Source: Dryococelus australis (taxonomy: Eukaryota > Arthropoda > Insecta > Phasmatodea > Phasmatidae). Taken from it: a stretch of DNA of 64,000 nucleotides. The stretch is from NCBI GenBank assembly GCA_029891345.1, contig CM056993.1, positions 107,065,300 through 107,129,299 of the forward strand. Reading direction: 5' to 3'. The stretch's first letter is position 1. Every line of letters begins with the position of its first letter. A program made the translations under genes and the position numbers. The notes under the pieces are model-generated. The model had not been told where the DNA came from. It did not search any database and saw only the letters and a program-made list of their open reading frames with translations. This document shows positions 1-11,723 of the stretch, one piece after another.

Positions 1-1341
1 CGCATTATGACAGGTTCACAGCCTGTGAAACGAACTGTGACAAGCGAAGCAGCTTCTTTTGCCAAAGTTTATTTCAACTCCCTGTGACACGTCGCAGGCT
101 CGCACTGTCGCAGCTAGTCTTGCACATTTACCAAGAGATGGTAGTTGAGTGCTTCTAAACCAACTATTCAATGATTTTTCCATAGATTCTGATTAAAAAG
201 CGGCAAATCTCTTCACAAGGCTTCCTCAAAATTTACTTTTATTATTTTTGCTCCGACGTACGGTATTTTTATAGCTGGACTACAAAACATTGAATGCTAA
301 TAAATACCATACAATAATTTTTTTTTTTTACTTTAATGGCAAATAGAAAATGTACAATTCATAACTGAAAATTTTAGATTAATTACTAGCGTCAGATATT
401 TTGTAGAAGACTAACATGAAATTATTCGGTGACAAAAAAATTACCACGGTAAATGACAAAATCTCACAAAACGAACCTTTATTACGAATTTTACCAAATG
501 TTTTCAAATCAACGCTGGTAATGGTAATCGCCACCACTGATATATTTGCGCCTTGTATTTTTTGTTACTGTTACAAAATCGCAGTTATAAGTCGCTGGTA
601 TTTATGTGTCACAGTCATAGACTAAAGATGAGGTAAACACTTATTCGTCTTCGGCGCATATACCCAACATTGACCTACCCCAATCCTACACAACTGTCAA
701 CGTCACATGGTTAACAGTGATGAACGTGTTCGTTTACATCTTAATTTTTAAATGACAAACACTATTATATTAACAAATTATTTTACCAATTTGAATTTAG
801 TCAAACTGTATTATAAATTGGTTACAGGACGCATAGTAACATCTCTAAGCATTTGTTTACAAATAAGTTTTCTTACCTCAAATCCAAAACACGCCATTTT
901 CGCTAGACGTGTTGGCAGAAAAGCAGTTCAATGCTGGGACACGAAGATTGGTTGTACGCAGCCAGCGAGGTCGGTCTACCTCATCTTTAGTCTATGGTCA
1001 CAGTAACAGTTGTCACAGACCAAAATATCGGTTGAGCTTAATCTCCACCCCTGTCGGCTGGGCAGTCGACTGGCAAGTAGATTACCGTGAGCTGATTCGC
1101 AGACGCAGTTCCGACATTTTGTTGGCCAGTGACGCCATTTTCGCAGGCTTGTGCAGCTGTTTCACTTCTGTACACTTACCTAGTCTGTTACAAAACCGGA
1201 TTTACCAGCACACGTGGTGAAGAACCCTACCGCCCCACTCACTGAGGCGGCATGCAGTCTTCCCATTGCGTAATGCACCAAAGCGTAAAAAACTGGACCA
1301 TCAATCCAGCAATCCCATTATTTGATCAGTACAAAATTTGT
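1..1341. other. Left flank, no gene seen
   Basis: AT-rich sequence with only short open stretches that resemble nothing known. The segment 1054-1167 is homologous, in the same orientation, to 15960-16073 on the far side of the Polinton. Both contain a GACGCCATTTT core. No RNA gene or further repeat is supported here. Confidence 0.5.
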
Positions 1342-1347
1342 ATCACA
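1342..1347. repeat. Polinton target-site duplication, left
   Basis: ATCACA sits immediately outside the AGTAGTAG terminus and is identical to 15270-15275. Confidence 0.88.
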
Positions 1348-1876
1348 AGTAGTAGCACAGATCCTAGACAACTTTTGATTGATTTAAAGGGTTAAATTGA
1401 CATCAAAGGGTTAGTTAAATTAATTGAAAGGGTTGATAAAAATTTGAAAGGGTTAATCGAAAAAGGGCGTAATTTTAATCCGATTTTAATCCGAACAAAA
1501 AATTTATAATTCGATCTTAATCCAGTGAAAAATTTCTTAATCCGAGCTTAATCCGATCAATTTTTTTGTATGGGTATATTTATTTTTTCTTTCTTTTTGT
1601 GTGGGGGAGGGGGTATATGTCCGATGTTGACCGCAAAGCATAACCGTGCAACACTTACTACAAATTTCCGTTAAATCTGTGAAATTCACGTCACTTGGTA
1701 ACAAAAAATGTGAGTTGTTAACGCAAACGGTAATTTTGTCTTACAAACACAGAAGTCAATTACTTATCACAAACACAGTAAACCGATCCGAAAAAATATG
1801 TTAACACACGAAAATTTATATTTTCCCAATAAAATACTACGTAAATCGCGGCTGTTACTAGAGATGAAGGTAGGTG
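1348..1876 (+). repeat. Polinton left terminal inverted repeat
   Basis: The outer part has a run of AAAGGGTTA units (about 1385-1466) followed by TTAATCCGA units (about 1472-1561), then a T-rich stretch and GTGTGGGGGAGGGGGTAT. The inner part (about 1650-1876) pairs with 13577-13830 on the opposite strand, ending near ATGAAGGTA. It is shorter than the right repeat, which contains 1.16 kb with no counterpart here. Confidence 0.88.
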
Positions 1877-2514
1877 CGATGCTCGCCGGTGCGGTAACCC
1901 CTTATCTAAAGATTGTCGGCCGCCAAGTGTGTGGAGGTGCGGTGTTTATTAAGGAGCTGGCGAGTAGCGCGTCCGTCTCCTCCAAGTGTACATGAGCGAC
2001 TGAAGATGGCGCCGAGTGGGATAGCTGAGTTCACTTCACTCCCTGCACCACCTCCCTGGCCCTCGCCAGAGTGCGACCCCGGGCTGCTCGCAATCGTCAA
2101 ATGTTTTCGGCACTAAGGCAAGATGGCGACGACTGATTAGTTGTATTCCGATCCGAGGAGAAATGCCTGCCACCCCTCACACCCCAACCACCCACCCTTA
2201 CCCTGCACTCCTCAGAACCGGCCTGACTCCACGATGCCAGCCACCCCCTGCCACCCCTGCTCAGCGAAGTGCTGGGGTCAGCCACCCGTCTATCCTTGAT
2301 TCTCAATTGTTGCAACTGGTTCAAGATGGCGTAATTTGCCTACTTGTGCTCCGATCGGGTCCCCGCTCGCTCGTAGACACCACCTCCCACCATACCCTGC
2401 ACACCTCAGAACCGACCAGAGTCCAAGGGTATGTGACCCTGTCCAAACACCCCTGCACCTTCCACCCTCATCTTCAGAGCTGCTCCAATTCCTTGTGAAG
2501 ATTGTCCTTACGGT
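1877..2514. repeat. Imperfect direct repeats with AAGATGGCG cores
   Basis: Three imperfect units begin near 2003, 2119 and 2322 with AAGATGGCG. The second and third units share downstream stretches such as CCCTGCAC and CTCAGAACCG. The region is GC-rich for this window and has overlapping open frames on both strands with Pro/Ser-rich translations, which I do not accept as genes. AAGATGGCG is the core of YY1/Pho-type sites; whether it acts here is unknown. Confidence 0.45.
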
Positions 2515-3171
2515 ATGCCTGCCTTTGATAATGATGACAACTCGCAGTATATGCGGAGGGATTGTATGTCGCTTGAAGCTAGAATCGTTCCAGATATAGT
2601 AATGGACGATTCCGGAGTCGATGAAGTAGATTCCGAGGCGAGAGCTGTCATCTTATTAAAAAATTCTATATGAAAGAGGCTTTTTGTAAATAGTGTATAC
2701 AAAAAAAGAAATAACAGGGTTTCGAAAACTATCACAACTCCTTTGTAATTGAGGAGTTTGCTATTTCTTATGCAACTAATGCTAATGACTCTGAAGTATT
2801 ATGCTTCAATTCTCCCAGACCTTGGTATAATTTTAAAACCTGAACTTAAAATGATGTTTTGGGAACGGACTTACCTGATACATAACCTGAAATGGGACTC
2901 TGGTGACATAGCTTGCGAAAAATGTTTTCAATATGTAAATTATGCATTATTCAAAGACTATCCCATATACGTGCTTGGAACAAGACTAAAGGAGATTTTA
3001 AAAACCTTAACAAATGGAGAAGTAATAAATATTAGAAGATACCACGACTGTTCGAGTATTAATTCAATTGTTAAATGTAATACAAATCACTATGAGGAAA
3101 AAAAAACATTCTGCTCCCAATGTAAAAGCTGGGTTCGAGTCCCGCTTAGCTTAGATTACATTAGTAAATGA
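2515..3171 (+). pseudogene. Hypothetical Polinton gene, broken
   Basis: Not recognised. A 52-residue open segment starts at an ATG (2515-2517). It is acidic near its end (MDDSGVDEVDSEA) and stops at 2671-2673. A second open stretch (2749-3171, another frame) contains CEKC, RRYHDC and CSQCKSW, spaced like a possible Cys-based metal-binding module. The two parts could be one frameshifted gene or two unrelated fragments. They lie between the left TIR and the promoter at 3258, on the same strand as the polymerase, so they may be a second Polinton gene. Leu/Ile-rich residues at the start of the second part may be out-of-frame translation. No function is proposed. Confidence 0.3.
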
Positions 3172-3257
3172 GCTAAATGTATTAATCCTCTATTTGATAT
3201 TCATTTCAGGCAAATAGCATTTAGTTTAATTTATGCGAGAAGGGAGGCTGGTGAGGG

Positions 3258-3294
3258 TATAAATAGCTCCTCTAACCCACTGGAGCTCATTTGC
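3258..3294 (+). promoter_or_regulatory. TATA plus initiator core promoter
   Basis: TATAAATAG begins at 3258 and an arthropod-type initiator TCATTT lies at 3287-3292. The putative +1 A at 3289 is exactly 31 bp from the first T of the TATA box. It points toward the polymerase gene. A strong 5' splice-site match, GTAAGT at 3681-3686, follows downstream, so a first exon 3289-3680 is possible. The start site and splice are inferred from sequence only. Confidence 0.6.
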
Positions 3295-3769
3295 TTTAGT
3301 GTGCGAGTGTATTTTCTCAACTGTGAACTGGTCTGCAGTGCCTACGTCAAGGGTACCGGCTGCCCTCTCGCCTTTTGCTTGACTTTGTGGGGCTGTGTGA
3401 CCGAGGGGACACGGCCGTCTATCGTAAGTCTGCCGGAGAAGGCTCCCGCGGAGTTCTTCAGGGACTGCGATCGCCCGCCCGCCCAGAGACCCTGCCATGG
3501 CGGTGAAAGCAACCCTCCTCCCGCGTCGCTTGCTAGCCAGCCTGTCCCACGGAGCAGTAAAAGGGATTGCAAGTGCCTGGCTGCCCCAGCGCTTACCTGA
3601 CAGAGCGGGGTAGCACTCAGCCCTACTGATCTGGGTTCAGGTCTCTTTCATCAACCAACATCTTAGCTACAAGAGTTTAAGTAAGTGAATATAAAAATTG
3701 CAGGGTTTTTTAAAATTCTGTTTAAATTTTTTTCTAAATTTTCCAGAAACTTTGAGTAAATTGATACGT

Positions 3770-4180
3770 GATAAATCGTTGAACATTTTTATGATTTTCA
3801 TTCAACTTTTTATTAAATCATTAAACTTTTGACAAAATCATTACGACTGAATGAATTTCGTTAAAAATCATTAACAACTGAATGATTTTTCTTAAAAAAT
3901 CATTAGACATAAATGATTTTCATCAAACTTTTGCTTAAATCGTTAAGCTTTTAACAAAATTATTAAGGCTTGAAGGAAATGTTTTCTCAAACTCAATGAT
4001 TTTTCTTTAAAGACAATTACATTTCTTTGAAAATCATTAGACCTGAATGGTTTTTCTTTAAAATTAATGGAAATTCCTTAAAGATCATTATGGTTGAATG
4101 ATTTTTCTGTAAAACTGCTACAAATCAATTAAAAAAATTGTTAGACCTGAATGATTTATCTTTAAAAAAATTGTCTCACA
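3770..4180. repeat. AT-rich tandem array
   Basis: About eight degenerate units of roughly 40-55 bp share the core AAATCATTA and TGAATGATTTTTCTT. This is non-coding and inside the Polinton. Confidence 0.7.
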
Positions 4181-4258
4181 ATTCAGAATATTTGTTGTGT
4201 TAAGTATCTTTTAAGGATGTTTAGTGACATTTAAGGGTGAGTGTTTAAGGATGGGTGT

Positions 4259-4850
4259 GACTGAGTGTGTGAGTATGGGGGAAAAGGTCATGTGAATTTA
4301 ATTCCAGATGTAATTTTTTCATGTCGTTTTGACTTTATTTAGAAGAGCTGAGATGAGAGGTAGACTGCCAGTAGAAGCATTCTTGCTCTATATGAAATAG
4401 GGTATGTGTCAATAACACTCACCTACAGACTCTCTTCACTGTTTAAATATTCAAGAAACTATATGAAAATGCATCTAGAATGCATGGCCAAGTACTCTGA
4501 TAAAAATTTTGGTTAACTAGTTGTATGACTAAGTGTGTGAGTGTGGGGGGAAAAGTCATGTGAATTTTAATTCCAATTGTATTTTCTTTTCATGTAGTTT
4601 TGAGTATATTTAGAATAGCTGAGAGGAGAGGTATTCCACCAGTAGAAGCACACTTGCTGTATGTGGAATAGGGTTCTTGTCAATAACGTGTACCTATGGC
4701 CTCTCTTCACTGTTTGAATATTCACAAAAATGTGAAAATGCATCTAGAATGCATTGCCAAGTACTCTGATAAAAATTTTAGTTAGGTAGTTGTATGATTG
4801 CTAGAGCGTGAGTGCGGAGGAAGCATTAATGTAAATTTTAATTAGTTTTA
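4259..4850. repeat. 268-bp tandem duplication
   Basis: Two full units (about 4259-4526 and 4527-4795) and the start of a third. Shared blocks include GCATCTAGAATGCAT, CCAAGTACTCTGATAAAAAT and CAGTAGAAGCA. The units differ at many positions, so the duplication is not recent. No coding potential is seen. Confidence 0.85.
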
Positions 4851-5158
4851 CATAGTTATAAAAATGTTTAAGGGAGGGATTTTGTGTGTTTATGAGGCAT
4901 GAACTATGGAACAGCTAAAACAAGGGAAGAACTACACTGCTCATGCCCAGATTAAGGGGGAGCTGCATAACCTCAGCTTTCAAGCTTGTTCAGTATGAGT
5001 TGACTGGAGACGGATGTATGATGATGAATACATGAGACTTGAGTATTTTTAATGAATGACAGTTTTCAAATGTATGTGATAGGGTGGTTTGGGCAACCAA
5101 GTTAATTTTAAGACATTTTCTTTTCAAAGTCATTGGGGAAAATGCGAGTGTGAGTGAC

Positions 5159-5184
5159 AGAGAGAGAGAGAGAGAGAGAGAGCG
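5159..5184. repeat. (AG)n microsatellite
   Basis: Short run of AG dinucleotides inside the Polinton. Confidence 0.9.
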
Positions 5185-5189
5185 AGATT

Positions 5190-6402
5190 TTCGAATATTT
5201 TTTAATTTTCAGTACATTTTACTTCTAAAATGCAAGATTGTATAGTTGTAAGAGCATTAAATGTGTATGTGCGCTTGCTTTAAGTATTGCATGTTTTGTT
5301 TATAAAGTTTAATTTTTGAATTTTAAGTATTTTTTTATAATTTCTTGGGTTTAACAGAGTAATTACTTTCGCAAAAATTTATAAAATCCATAAACAAATG
5401 TTATGGTGTACAAAATTTCACAAATTATTTTGACCGTGTAAAACTACTTAAAAGTTTTTGACGCTGTAGAAATTTGACGATGTAAGATTAATAAAATGTA
5501 AAGTTTTTCTCACAAAAAATTTTAACTGCACTTAAAATGAAACGCATTAGTGTGTTTAAATTTCACTGTTATATTCTAAACGAAAGCAGCATGCTCCAAA
5601 CATGTAGTTGGGAATAATATGCGAGACGAGACAGGCCGCAAAGTGCGGTCAATTCATTACTGGAGATGGGGTGCAGACTGAAAAATCGGTGGAGGGCCAG
5701 TCTGGAGGGGAGGTGCCCAGTCTGCCACTGGTGTGCATCGTGTCCAGCAGGCTTTGTGCGAAAGCGGGCGAGTAGGGTAAGTTGTTGGGTAGGTTTGGAG
5801 GGAAGTGCCAAGTTTCTCCATTTCCCCTCCCTCATCAAAACGCAGACACACCTGCAGGGTGTACGCTGTGTCTCATTTGAGGAGAAAGGGAGCGGGCGGG
5901 GGTTGTCGGGCTGGCGCGGAAGGTATAGAGCAAATGTAGAGTGTCACTAGCGACAATTTACTATACTAGAGTTCCACATCCTTTCACCCACCTCCCACCC
6001 ATGTAGAGAGGCCTGGCCCATCCTGTCTGGCTTGTTCTTCCTCACCGTGCATGCGGCCCTTCGGCCGGCCGAGATCTTGGTCAGTCTAATGTGTTTCTCC
6101 CCGCCTGCTATCTACCTGACTCTCGTTCACATGTAAAAGTATTCATGGTTCACTGCCTTTTTAGTCACAGCTCTTGTTTCTGTCTTTCACCAAAAACACA
6201 ATATTTTTAAAATAAAAAAAAACCTTTTTGTCTAGGATGATATTAATAAAATTATTTTTCACTTATATTGTGTAAGTGCGCGTGTGTAAACTATTAAGAG
6301 GGTTTTCTTTTTTCCAAATGAGGGGTCACTTCAGTGTATTTATTGTGGTGTTTAAACTTTTCAACCGGAGAAACTAAAGAAAGTTTTTAGTTAGGAGTCA
6401 AA
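5190..6402. other. Polinton interior without a clear gene
   Basis: Contains a GC-richer patch at about 5640-6120 with short open frames on both strands and no recognisable protein, flanked by AT-rich DNA. The TTTTTAG ending at 6390 could serve as a 3' splice site just before the ATG at 6403. Confidence 0.4.
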
Positions 6403-8894
6403 ATGGGTGAGTGTAAACGATCCTGTATTGACATCTTGCTTGAAGATATTTACGTAAGCGATCCCGATTCGGAATCGCAGACAGAAATACAAACAAGCTG
6501 TCAAAACAGTGTCCCTTCGTCTAAGCAGATATGAGTTCAACTTTTCGAGGATGATCTCTACTTCAGCGATATGAGCACAGCATCGCTTACAGAGAGATTG
6601 TCAAAACCAAAGATCAAATGTGTCCACTTCCCCCAATAATGAAAAGGTTAATCTTTTGAATGACGACTAATTTCTATCAGACTGGGAAGATTCTTGTGGT
6701 TCGGAAAGTGCTCCAACCATTTCACAACCGACTTTCGAGTCGATTAGAGATATTTCGCCAAGGGAGCTGGAAAATAATTCCTTTTCTAATTCCCAAGCCT
6801 CAGGCGAAGCTTTCCCAGATCTGACGTACCAGCTTTTGAATACAGCATTCACAAGAAGACTAAATGATGCACGATACATAATGATCAATTATAGTCTGAC
6901 GTGGATTTTTCTAGTTTCTTTGAGAGATGTAAAGTCCCTTTATTGAACTTATTAATGGCATCACCCCTGCCAGTTAGATTATCCATTTCTCTAGCGGGTA
7001 AGTAGTTGAAATCCCTCACGACAGAAGAATGCACTACAGAGACTTTTTATTTTCAAAGCAAAGCATGCCCTGTCCTCCATTCATCTGATGTGGGTTTAAT
7101 GTATGATGAGGATATCTTACCTTTTCTCACAAACAGACTTGAGAAGTTAAGTGCGCGTGGTTCTGGCTGGAGTCTGGAAATGTTGATGTACATGGACGTC
7201 CATGTGAGTAAATATCAGCTGTTCACCATCGGTGCTTCACACACAAAATTGCCCAAGTTTATTGCTGATAGGAAAACTTGTGTCGCTGTAGACTGCCCAG
7301 AGGGAATATGTTTCCACTAAGCCACCATACCATCTTTGTTTTCAGCAACATAACATGTTTACAGAACTACTTCATATGCAAAACCTCAATAAGTTTTGAA
7401 TATCGAAGGTCTGTCGACACCTGTAATCATACGGGATATTCGTAAGTTTGAGGAAAACAATGCTATTTCTATCAATGTCTACTGTGCTGTAGACAAAGAT
7501 ATCAATATAATGGACAAAATGTGTGAAAAGGGAGGAGTTGTATTACCCATGTGTATTTCTCCTGTACACCATGACAAACACGTAAATATTTTGGCGATTC
7601 GCGCGAGTGGAAATGCCGCTCATTTGCATTTCGTATGCATAACAAATTTGTCAAAACTAGTTGGGAGTCAGCTGAGTAAGGAGAAAAAAAAATGTTTGTG
7701 AGCATTGTCTTCAGTATTTCAGAACTGAGGAGAAACTCTCAATTCACCCTATTCTTTGTGAGCAACAATTCACAGTACATTCCCCACTGGAAACAATAAG
7801 TACTTGGAATTTAAAGATTACAGCAAACAGCAGAGATTGGGTTTCGTCGCCTATTGCGATGTAGAAATTTGCTGGAAACCCATGTCCAATTGCTTGCCTA
7901 ATGATGAAACAAGTAATAAAACTACCATCAACCAACATGTTCCATTTGCTTGTAGCATTTTGTTGGTTTGTTCATACAATACAAGTTTGTCTCAGTATTT
8001 CGAGTTTGTGGGTGCTGAATGTATGTACAAATTAGTTCATGAATCAGTTGTACTTTGCAGTAATTTACAGCATCATTTTTTCGATGAAGCCAAAAAAAAC
8101 CCTGCTAATGAATGTAGGTTAGCGGCTCAGAAAAGTTGTCACATTTGTAAAGAACTGTTCGGTACAGATAATATTGTGGTCGACTATGACCATCTGATGG
8201 GGCTAATCAGAGGCAGTGCACATAATAAGTGCATCTGGAATTTTAGACTACCCAAAAGACAACTTATTACTGTTTTCCATAACCTGCAGAATTACGATTC
8301 TCACTTTCTTATAAAGCCCTTGGCTGAACGTTACATAGCGTTTCATGATGGAACAGTGGTAATTGAAAATCCTGGAAAATTCAAGTTATTGGAATGACCC
8401 TAGAGAAATACAGATGTATCACAAAACAGATTCCCCAACGCAATTGAGTATCACCCGCTCGATGTTTCCAGACAACACCCAGTTCGAATTTGCAAAACGG
8501 AAGGGACATTTTCCTTATGACTCTGTTAAGTCACCAGACAGTCTGATGTGCAAGTCTCTCCCACCAAAGGACACATTTCATAATGTGATGAGAGGCGAAG
8601 GCATTAGCGATGAGGATTACGCTCATACCCAAGCTGCATGGGATGCCTTCAATTGCATAACTTGCTGCAGTATGCCATTCAATACTTACATGTGGACATT
8701 TGTTTGCTGGTTGATGTTTTTGAGAGTTTCAGGACTGTATGTTTGGCTCTTTACAGTCTTGACCCCTCTATGTACGTCATGAGCTGTGACTGATCCTGAC
8801 ATGTATCTTTTTGTAGAATGTGGAGTTAGGGGTGGCACTACCCAGGTTTCAAGAAGGCGTGCTGAAGTCAACAATATTTACATGGTGTGAGGAC
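6403..8894 (+). pseudogene. Protein-primed DNA polymerase B, 5' part
   Basis: N-terminal and exonuclease part of a DNA_pol_B_2-type polymerase, the replicase of Polintons. The likely start is ATG 6403, followed by an acidic leader. Conserved landmarks then appear in order across several frames: GSGWSLE and SHTKLPKFIA (about 7165-7265), LNIEGLSTPV with DIRKFEENN (7396-7460), a C-x2-C...H-x4-C finger (about 7700-7770), LEFKDYSKQQRLGF (about 7807), exonuclease motif I as YCDVE (near 7855), HNLQNYDSHF as Exo II (about 8279), then RKGHFPYD and GEGISDEDYAH (8500-8630). The Asp and Glu of Exo I are kept. Frame changes and stops occur near 6532, 7318, 7395, 7800 and 8395. Coding breaks off at 8894, where a hAT element is inserted. 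With the 3' part it would span about 1250 codons, a normal length for the family. Confidence 0.88.
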
Positions 8895-10452
8895 CAGTGG
8901 CGCCTGGTGACTTTTGAAATTGGGAGGGCTGTAGCGATCCTAACTAATATCATTACAAATATCATTTTTTAAATAGGCACAGTGATTAATATATTGTGTA
9001 CGACAGGCTTAAAAGTGTAGCTTATATAGTTAAATACAAGAAATAAGTGCGGTTGTTTGAAGAAAAAGGTATCACTGCCCGATTTGTAATGGTCAACATA
9101 CAATGGCCACTGGTTCAGATCTAATCACTACCACAGGTATGTATTTGTTTTAAGTTTATTAAGTTATATGCCTTCCAACCAGTACCTACATGGTGTGCTA
9201 CATTACACGAGACGACGAGAGATAACATAATAATACCAATTCTACCATACTAATGATGATAATAACTTAAATATACTAAAACAAATATTTTTAAAACCAA
9301 ATACTAATTTACATAGCCTACAGTACATACAAAAGTCATGTTAACTTTTAAATTAGAAGATGAAAGTGTCATATCTTAATTAATATATTTGTAAAAAAAA
9401 AAATCCATTCGTCAAACCGTACGCGCTATCTAACTGACAATGTATATTCACCTTACCAATATATGAACATTTTATGGCATTTTTTATATGTTGCGAATAT
9501 GATTTATGTCTTTTAACTTTGTCTCCCAAATGTTTTTAATCTTTTACCCCATTGACAGTTCACCCAAGGTCATTAGGTTTCATTATCAAAAAAAAATTAA
9601 ACAAAATAACACATTTCCAACTTCACACCCGCATAGCCAGTCCGCGAAATTGTATGTACTTATGTTGAATTTTCTAGTATACGAACCATTTACTACCTTA
9701 GCTTTGTTGTTGAATTATATTTAACTGTTGCCTTGCTGGTCCCAGATTATGTAGCTCTAGTTTATTCTCGTAATTGAAAATCTTTGTTGTAATAAGGTTT
9801 AAAATGTTACTTGCCGAATTAACAATTATTTAAGGGTTTACACAACACGACATTAACAACAATTCAACAGTGCTTCTGACCGATGCTTATAGCTTATCAT
9901 TAATTAACAACAAACATATTCAGAGTATTACACACTATATTTGAAACTCACCCTAGTTTGAACGATATCTATAAATAAAAAAATATTCGAAATAAATACA
10001 AGCATTGTTAAGAAATGTGTTTAACAACTGCAAAAGAGTGGAGCGCGAAAGTGTGCTTACAAAACATGTAGTTCTGGTAGCTTTGTCAAGTTCCAGGAAA
10101 CCATTTTTTTGTTTGGGCAGCTCTCCGATTTACAGCATGCAATTGGCTGAAAAGGGCCAAGCCCCTGAAGTCTTCCCTCCCTCCCGTAGCACCCCTAGTC
10201 TTATGTTACGGTCATCTCTCTCTACTAGTTCAACCCACTTGGGGAGAAGAATCTGCCGCCTCACCACTCGACATTTCGAAAAACATTTCTCTCATGACAA
10301 GAGTCTCATCCATCTCAAAAACATTGGCTGCGAAATAACCTCTGTATACATACACAGTATTATTTACTGAGTAGCAGATAAGTAGATGTATACGTTCTGA
10401 GATTTTATTACGAGGGCTGAAACCCGCAGCCCTACCTCAGCAGCCGCCACTG
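8895..10452. mobile_element. hAT-type element inserted in polymerase gene
   Basis: Starts CAGTGGCGCC and ends GCCGCCACTG, the common hAT terminal sequence. It is flanked by a perfect 8-bp duplication, GTGAGGAC at 8887-8894 and 10453-10460, as expected for hAT transposition. Removing the 1558 bp and one duplication rejoins the polymerase blocks AEVNNIYM and YDPS. No transposase-like protein is visible, so it is non-autonomous. It is younger than at least part of the polymerase gene's history. Confidence 0.92.
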
Positions 10453-11723
10453 GTGAGGACTACGACCCCAGTGTGGCATCGAAATATACATTCTATTTCA
10501 ACATCAATGGGCTGTACAGTCATACAATGTGGTCCAAGCTTCCGATCGTTAATTTCGAGTGGGTTAAGGCTGACGTGTTCTCTTCATGGGATTTTGCAAT
10601 CACTGTGAATGATGGTGACACTTGTTTTTTTCGCGGAAGTGGATCTTTCATATCCAGAGGAGTGTTATGATAAACTGTCTGATATGCCTTTGGCCCCAGA
10701 AAATGGCATTCCCCCGAACGGCTCGAATGGGAAACTTTTTTTAACACTCACGCCGCTCAAGAAATATGTTATACACAGGAAAACACTGACCCAGTAATTG
10801 ATGTATTAGGCCAAAATTGACTCTGTTCATCACGTTTTGTTCTTTGAGAAGAAGGTGTGGAAGGCTTCGTACATCGACTTTAACATTGAGAAACGTGCCC
10901 AGGCTGAGAACGCATTCGAAAAATTGTTTTTCAAATTGACGAATAATTCAGTTTATGGAAAAACTTTGCAGAATGTCCACCGGGAAAGGGACATCAGAGT
11001 CGTTTCGAGGTATGACACGATCTATGGGGCTGCAGAGCTGATAGGACGTCCGAAATTCCAGGAGTGGCAGATCATCGATGAGAACATAGTCCTCATCGAA
11101 ATTTCAAAGGGTTCTGTTGTGTTCAACAAACATTTGTACACTGGTGTTGCCATTCTCGATGTCTCAAAATTATCAATCTATGAATTTCACTATTAGTACA
11201 TGTGTATAAAATTTTTTTCGCCGGTTTGCACCTCCTGTATTGTGGCTCTGATTCCTTAGTATATTATACTGCTTGTGATTGCATATACAACGTAATTACC
11301 CCAGATTTAAAGACACAGTTTGATACATCCAACTATGCTCTCGATAATCTGCAAGGATTCCCTCACAGGAACAAAGGCCATACCAGAGTGATGAAAGATG
11401 AATGTGTTGGGCGCATAATCACACACTTTGTGGGTTTACATCCTAAGCTTTATGCACACGTTGTTTGCGAATGAGCATGTATTCATAAGGCAAATGGTGT
11501 GAAACCCAACATGTTGCAATCACTCAGGTACAAAGATTATTGAGTTTGCCTCGAAAATTGCACTAGGGTAATGGGGACCCAATATCAGTTCCGTTCGCGT
11601 GCTCATTAAGTCTAAACCATACGCGTAACGAAAATAGTGTTGTCAGGTATGGATGATAAGCGGTACATTGAGGCAGATGGAATATCAACCTTATCTTGGG
11701 GGCACTATCGAATACCTGAATAA
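10453..11723 (+). pseudogene. Protein-primed DNA polymerase B, 3' part
   Basis: Polymerase-domain half of the same gene, resuming directly after the hAT element. Visible blocks are EDYDPSVASKY, then the motif A region YFNINGLYSHTM, LKKYVIH, SYIDFNIEKRAQAEN, motif B LTNNSVYGKTLQN (about 10936), motif C YCGSDSLVY (about 11237), DTSNYALDN, MKDECVGRII and VGLHPKLY. The terminal block DGISTLSWGHYRI has a stop at 11721-11723, so the natural C-terminus is present. The family has Asp in motif A (DxNNLYGWAM) and DTDS in motif C. Here motif A reads N and motif C reads GSDS, so two catalytic carboxylates appear lost. Stops or frameshifts occur near 10668, 10795, 11196, 11472 and 11543. The copy cannot encode an active enzyme. 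Confidence 0.9.

Noticed and set aside
3110..3160. tRNA B box (GGGTTCGAGTCCC) suggesting a SINE
   Set aside because: No A box upstream, and the same bases read as part of the CSQCKSW open frame.
3300..3600. Overlapping open frames on both strands
   Set aside because: GC-rich leader downstream of the promoter; no conserved motif on either strand.
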